Positions 62,118 to 64,000 of a DNA stretch of 64,000 nucleotides are shown here, piece after piece. A model generated the notes under the pieces. That model ran no database searches. It had not been told where the DNA came from and was given only the letters and a program-made list of their open reading frames with translations. Numbering within the stretch: position 1 is the stretch's first letter; the number at the start of each line of letters is the position of its first letter. Source of the DNA: an uncultured Eubacterium sp. (GTDB taxonomy: Bacteria; Bacillota; Clostridia; Peptostreptococcales; Anaerovoracaceae); the NCBI GenBank assembly GCA_946555345.1, contig CAMNSS010000013.1, positions 1 through 64,000 of the forward strand, given 5' to 3'. The position numbers were made by a program, and so were the translations under genes.

Positions 62118-63662
62118 CTATTTGGCATAATCGACGGCCCTCGTCTCTCGCACGACGTTGACCTTGATCTGGCCCGGATATTCCAGCTCGGATTCAATCT
62201 TCTTGGAAATATCCCGCGCCAACAGTGCGATAGCGTCATCACTCACTTCGTCAGGCTTGGCCACAATTCTGATTTCACGCCCCGCCTGAATCGCAAAGGA
62301 TCGTTCAACGCCTTCCGTCGTGTTGGCGATTTCCTCGAGCTTTTGAAGCCGCTTGATGTAAGATTCCAAGGTTTCCCGCCTAGCGCCCGGCCTTGCCGCC
62401 GAAAGGGCGTCGGCTGCGGCGATCAATACCGCTTCAACGGACTTCGGCTCGTAATCCCCGTGATGCGCCGCCATGCCATTGATTACCGCTGCAGATTCCT
62501 TGTATTTTTTCAGCACTTCCATGCCGATATCCACGTGCGTCCCTTCCCGTTCATGGTCGAGCGCCTTACCGATATCGTGAAGCAACCCCGCCCGCTTTGC
62601 AAGCGTCACGTCAAGCCCCAGCTCGCCTGCCATCAAGCCCGCCAGGTGCGCCACCTCCACGGAATGCTTTAATACATTCTGCCCGTAAGAAGTCCTGTAT
62701 TTCAGCCTTCCGAGAAGCTTGATCAGCTCCGGATGGAGATTATGGATACCCACCTCAAAGGTTGCTTGTTCGCCTTCCTCCTTGATGATCGCATTGACCT
62801 CGCGCTCCGCCTTTTCCACGGTTTCTTCGATCCGCGCCGGATGGATTCGCCCGTCCACGATCAGTTTTTCCAAGGACAGCCGGGCGATTTCCCTTCTCAC
62901 TGGGTCAAACCCGGATAAAATAACAGCCTCCGGCGTATCATCAATGATCAGGTCAATGCCTGTCAGCGTTTCGATCGCCCTGATGTTGCGGCCCTCCCTG
63001 CCGATGATACGGCCCTTCATTTCGTCGTTTGGAAGCGGCACCACGGAAACGGTGGATTCCGCCACATGATCCGCCGCGCAACGCTGGATCGCCCCCGTAA
63101 TGATTTCCTTCGCTTTTTTGTCTGCGTCCTCCTTCGCTTTGTTTTCAATATCCTTGTACAAAGCCGCCGCATCGTTTCTGGCTTCTTTCTCAACCTTTTG
63201 CAGGATAATCTCGCGCGCCTGCTCGATGGAATAGCCCGAAATTTTTTCCAGTTCTTCGAGCTGCCTCTTCACCAGCCGCTCCATTTCCTGCTGCTTATTT
63301 GTAATGCTTTTTTCTTTATTTGTAATGCTTTCTTCTTTTCGCTCGATATTGTCGAGCTTCCTGTCTATGGACTCTTCCTTCTGTATCAGTCTCCTCTCGG
63401 ATTTCTGAATCTCATTTCTTCGTTCCCTGATTTCCTTCTCTGCGTCGCTCCGGTGTTTGTGCGCCTCCTCCTTCGCTTCTAAGATCTTTTCCTTTTTCAA
63501 GGTCTCAGCGCGGTTTTCCGCATCGAGTATCAAATTTTTGGCTTTCTGTTCCGCATTTCCTATGGTCTTTTCGCCAATAGACTTCCTAAGTATATATCCA
63601 ACCAGCAGCCCAATCACAAGCGCAACCAGTCCAACTACTATCGGGACAATAATTCCTGCCAT
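62118..63662 (-). CDS. rny: Ribonuclease Y
   Basis: A 514-residue membrane endonuclease that begins mRNA decay. The N-terminal helix is [22 protein letters not shown], then a coiled coil to about residue 200, the KH domain with [15 protein letters not shown], and the HD domain with [12 protein letters not shown] and the metal site near [19 protein letters not shown] precedes the ATG. The promoter is about 200 bases upstream, leaving a long structured leader. Confidence 0.97.
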   Translation of the reverse strand: MAGIIVPIVVGLVALVIGLLVGYILRKSIGEKTIGNAEQKAKNLILDAENRAETLKKEKILEAKEEAHKHRSDAEKEIRERRNEIQKSERRLIQKEESIDRKLDNIERKEESITNKEKSITNKQQEMERLVKRQLEELEKISGYSIEQAREIILQKVEKEARNDAAALYKDIENKAKEDADKKAKEIITGAIQRCAADHVAESTVSVVPLPNDEMKGRIIGREGRNIRAIETLTGIDLIIDDTPEAVILSGFDPVRREIARLSLEKLIVDGRIHPARIEETVEKAEREVNAIIKEEGEQATFEVGIHNLHPELIKLLGRLKYRTSYGQNVLKHSVEVAHLAGLMAGELGLDVTLAKRAGLLHDIGKALDHEREGTHVDIGMEVLKKYKESAAVINGMAAHHGDYEPKSVEAVLIAAADALSAARPGARRETLESYIKRLQKLEEIANTTEGVERSFAIQAGREIRIVAKPDEVSDDAIALLARDISKKIESELEYPGQIKVNVVRETRAVDYAK

Positions 63663-63734
63663 ATAGCCTCCTCCTTTTCTTCAGTTTTCAATTTGCAATT
63701 TTATGATTAACGTCAAGTTCCCTGTAAATAGAAC

Positions 63735-63782
63735 AAAGCCGGCGTTCCCGTTTAACCGGGCGGCAGACTTTGTTGATTCTTC
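63735..63782 (-). promoter_or_regulatory. Hairpin in the rny leader
   Basis: On the minus strand ACAAAG and CTTTGT (outer) and CCCG/CGGG (inner, around TTAAA) can pair. It may regulate rny, which is often autoregulated, but I cannot match it to a known riboswitch. Confidence 0.4.
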
Positions 63783-63865
63783 ATAAATTTCACAAAGTGA
63801 TGTTTCTTACGTATACAAAACATTACACATAAGGTAATAATATTTAATTAAAAGCACACAATATC

Positions 63866-63894
63866 ATTATAGACTTTTTTGGCTAGCTAGTCAA
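63866..63894 (-). promoter_or_regulatory. Promoter of rny
   Basis: TTGACT (63889-63894), 17 bases, TATAAT (63866-63871). The -35 is only 20 bases from the divergent start codon at 63914. Confidence 0.8.
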
Positions 63895-63913
63895 GGAAAT
63901 GGAGGACGCAATC

Positions 63914-64000
63914 GTGAACAAATTTTCGCACCTGCTCAAAAACTGCAATCACTATATCCTTGCGTCCGCAATCGGGCTGTCGCTTCTGGGCATTTTCTGC
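63914..64000 (+). CDS. Start of an unidentified membrane protein, cut by window edge
   Basis: The plus strand reads 29 codons from GTG 63914 (NKFSHLLKNCNHYILASAIG, then a hydrophobic LSLLGIFC), with GGAGG eight bases upstream. An in-frame ATG at 63899 has worse spacing. The hydrophobic stretch suggests a signal or membrane segment. Too short to identify. Confidence 0.5.
   Translation, partial: MNKFSHLLKNCNHYILASAIGLSLLGIFC

Overview
The window looks like chromosome of an endospore-forming member of class Clostridia (Bacillota). The evidence is an intact spoIIAA-spoIIAB-sigF operon, a sporulation-type sigH next to rlmB, cysS-mrnC-rlmB-sigH-tRNA-Thr-tuf synteny, RNase Y, a FabK-type fatty acid operon, an AddB with an iron-sulfur cysteine pattern, and MurT/GatD. 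Base composition is roughly balanced. I cannot name a family or genus from sequence alone. Nearly all genes are on the minus strand; the plus-strand exceptions are one membrane-anchored protein, two tRNAs, a DUF202 protein, a chemoreceptor and a partial gene at the right edge.

Layout. 1-6.4 kb: start of tuf, tRNA-Thr, sigH, rlmB, folA, thyA, a small membrane protein, mrnC, cysS, cysE. 6.4-15 kb: M23 peptidase, PHP phosphoesterase, DJ-1 protein, xpt, a DivIVA-like coiled-coil protein, a plus-strand membrane-anchored protein, a secreted metallo-beta-lactamase-fold lipoprotein, then a 1 kb repeat-rich spacer and two tRNAs. 15.9-26.8 kb: fatty acid synthesis operon fabH-fabK-fabD-fabG-fabF-fabZ, followed by a MarR/flavin-oxidoreductase fusion gene and addB. 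27-38 kb: HAD phosphatase, an orphan sodium-pump decarboxylase beta subunit, tex, prfB (with programmed frameshift), secA, a CBS/transporter-associated protein, a Nudix hydrolase. 38-50.8 kb: BcgI-like restriction-modification genes, mutY, DUF202, an ECF-sigma/ABC-transporter operon, gatD and murT. 50.8-56.5 kb: a largely non-coding stretch with a serine recombinase and two hix-like palindromes around a promoter, then a chemoreceptor. 56.4-64 kb: tRNA-Arg, sigF operon, thiI and its cysteine desulfurase, rny, and the start of a divergent gene.

Most notable observations. (1) Two near-identical palindromes (52083-52112 and 52339-52370), strikingly like Hin recombination sites and with opposite central dinucleotides, bracket a terminator plus a near-consensus promoter and lie beside a serine recombinase: a candidate invertible promoter. 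(2) A FabT-like MarR regulator is fused in frame to a nitronate-monooxygenase/FabK-like flavoenzyme at the end of the fab operon, and a FabT-like operator lies under the fabH promoter. (3) A 91-bp repeat carrying an extended -10 element occurs in tandem upstream of the metallo-beta-lactamase gene and again upstream of mutY. (4) Short degenerate repeats have expanded in many spacers and appear to have entered coding regions: AddB, MutY, ThiI, the metallo-beta-lactamase protein and possibly Xpt carry low-complexity insertions or N-terminal extensions.

Functional links. thiI and the cysteine desulfurase form a tRNA thiolation pair. cysE/cysS couple cysteine synthesis and charging. thyA/folA form the dTMP pair. 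murT/gatD amidate lipid II. The ECF sigma, membrane protein, ATPase and permease look like one export or stress unit.
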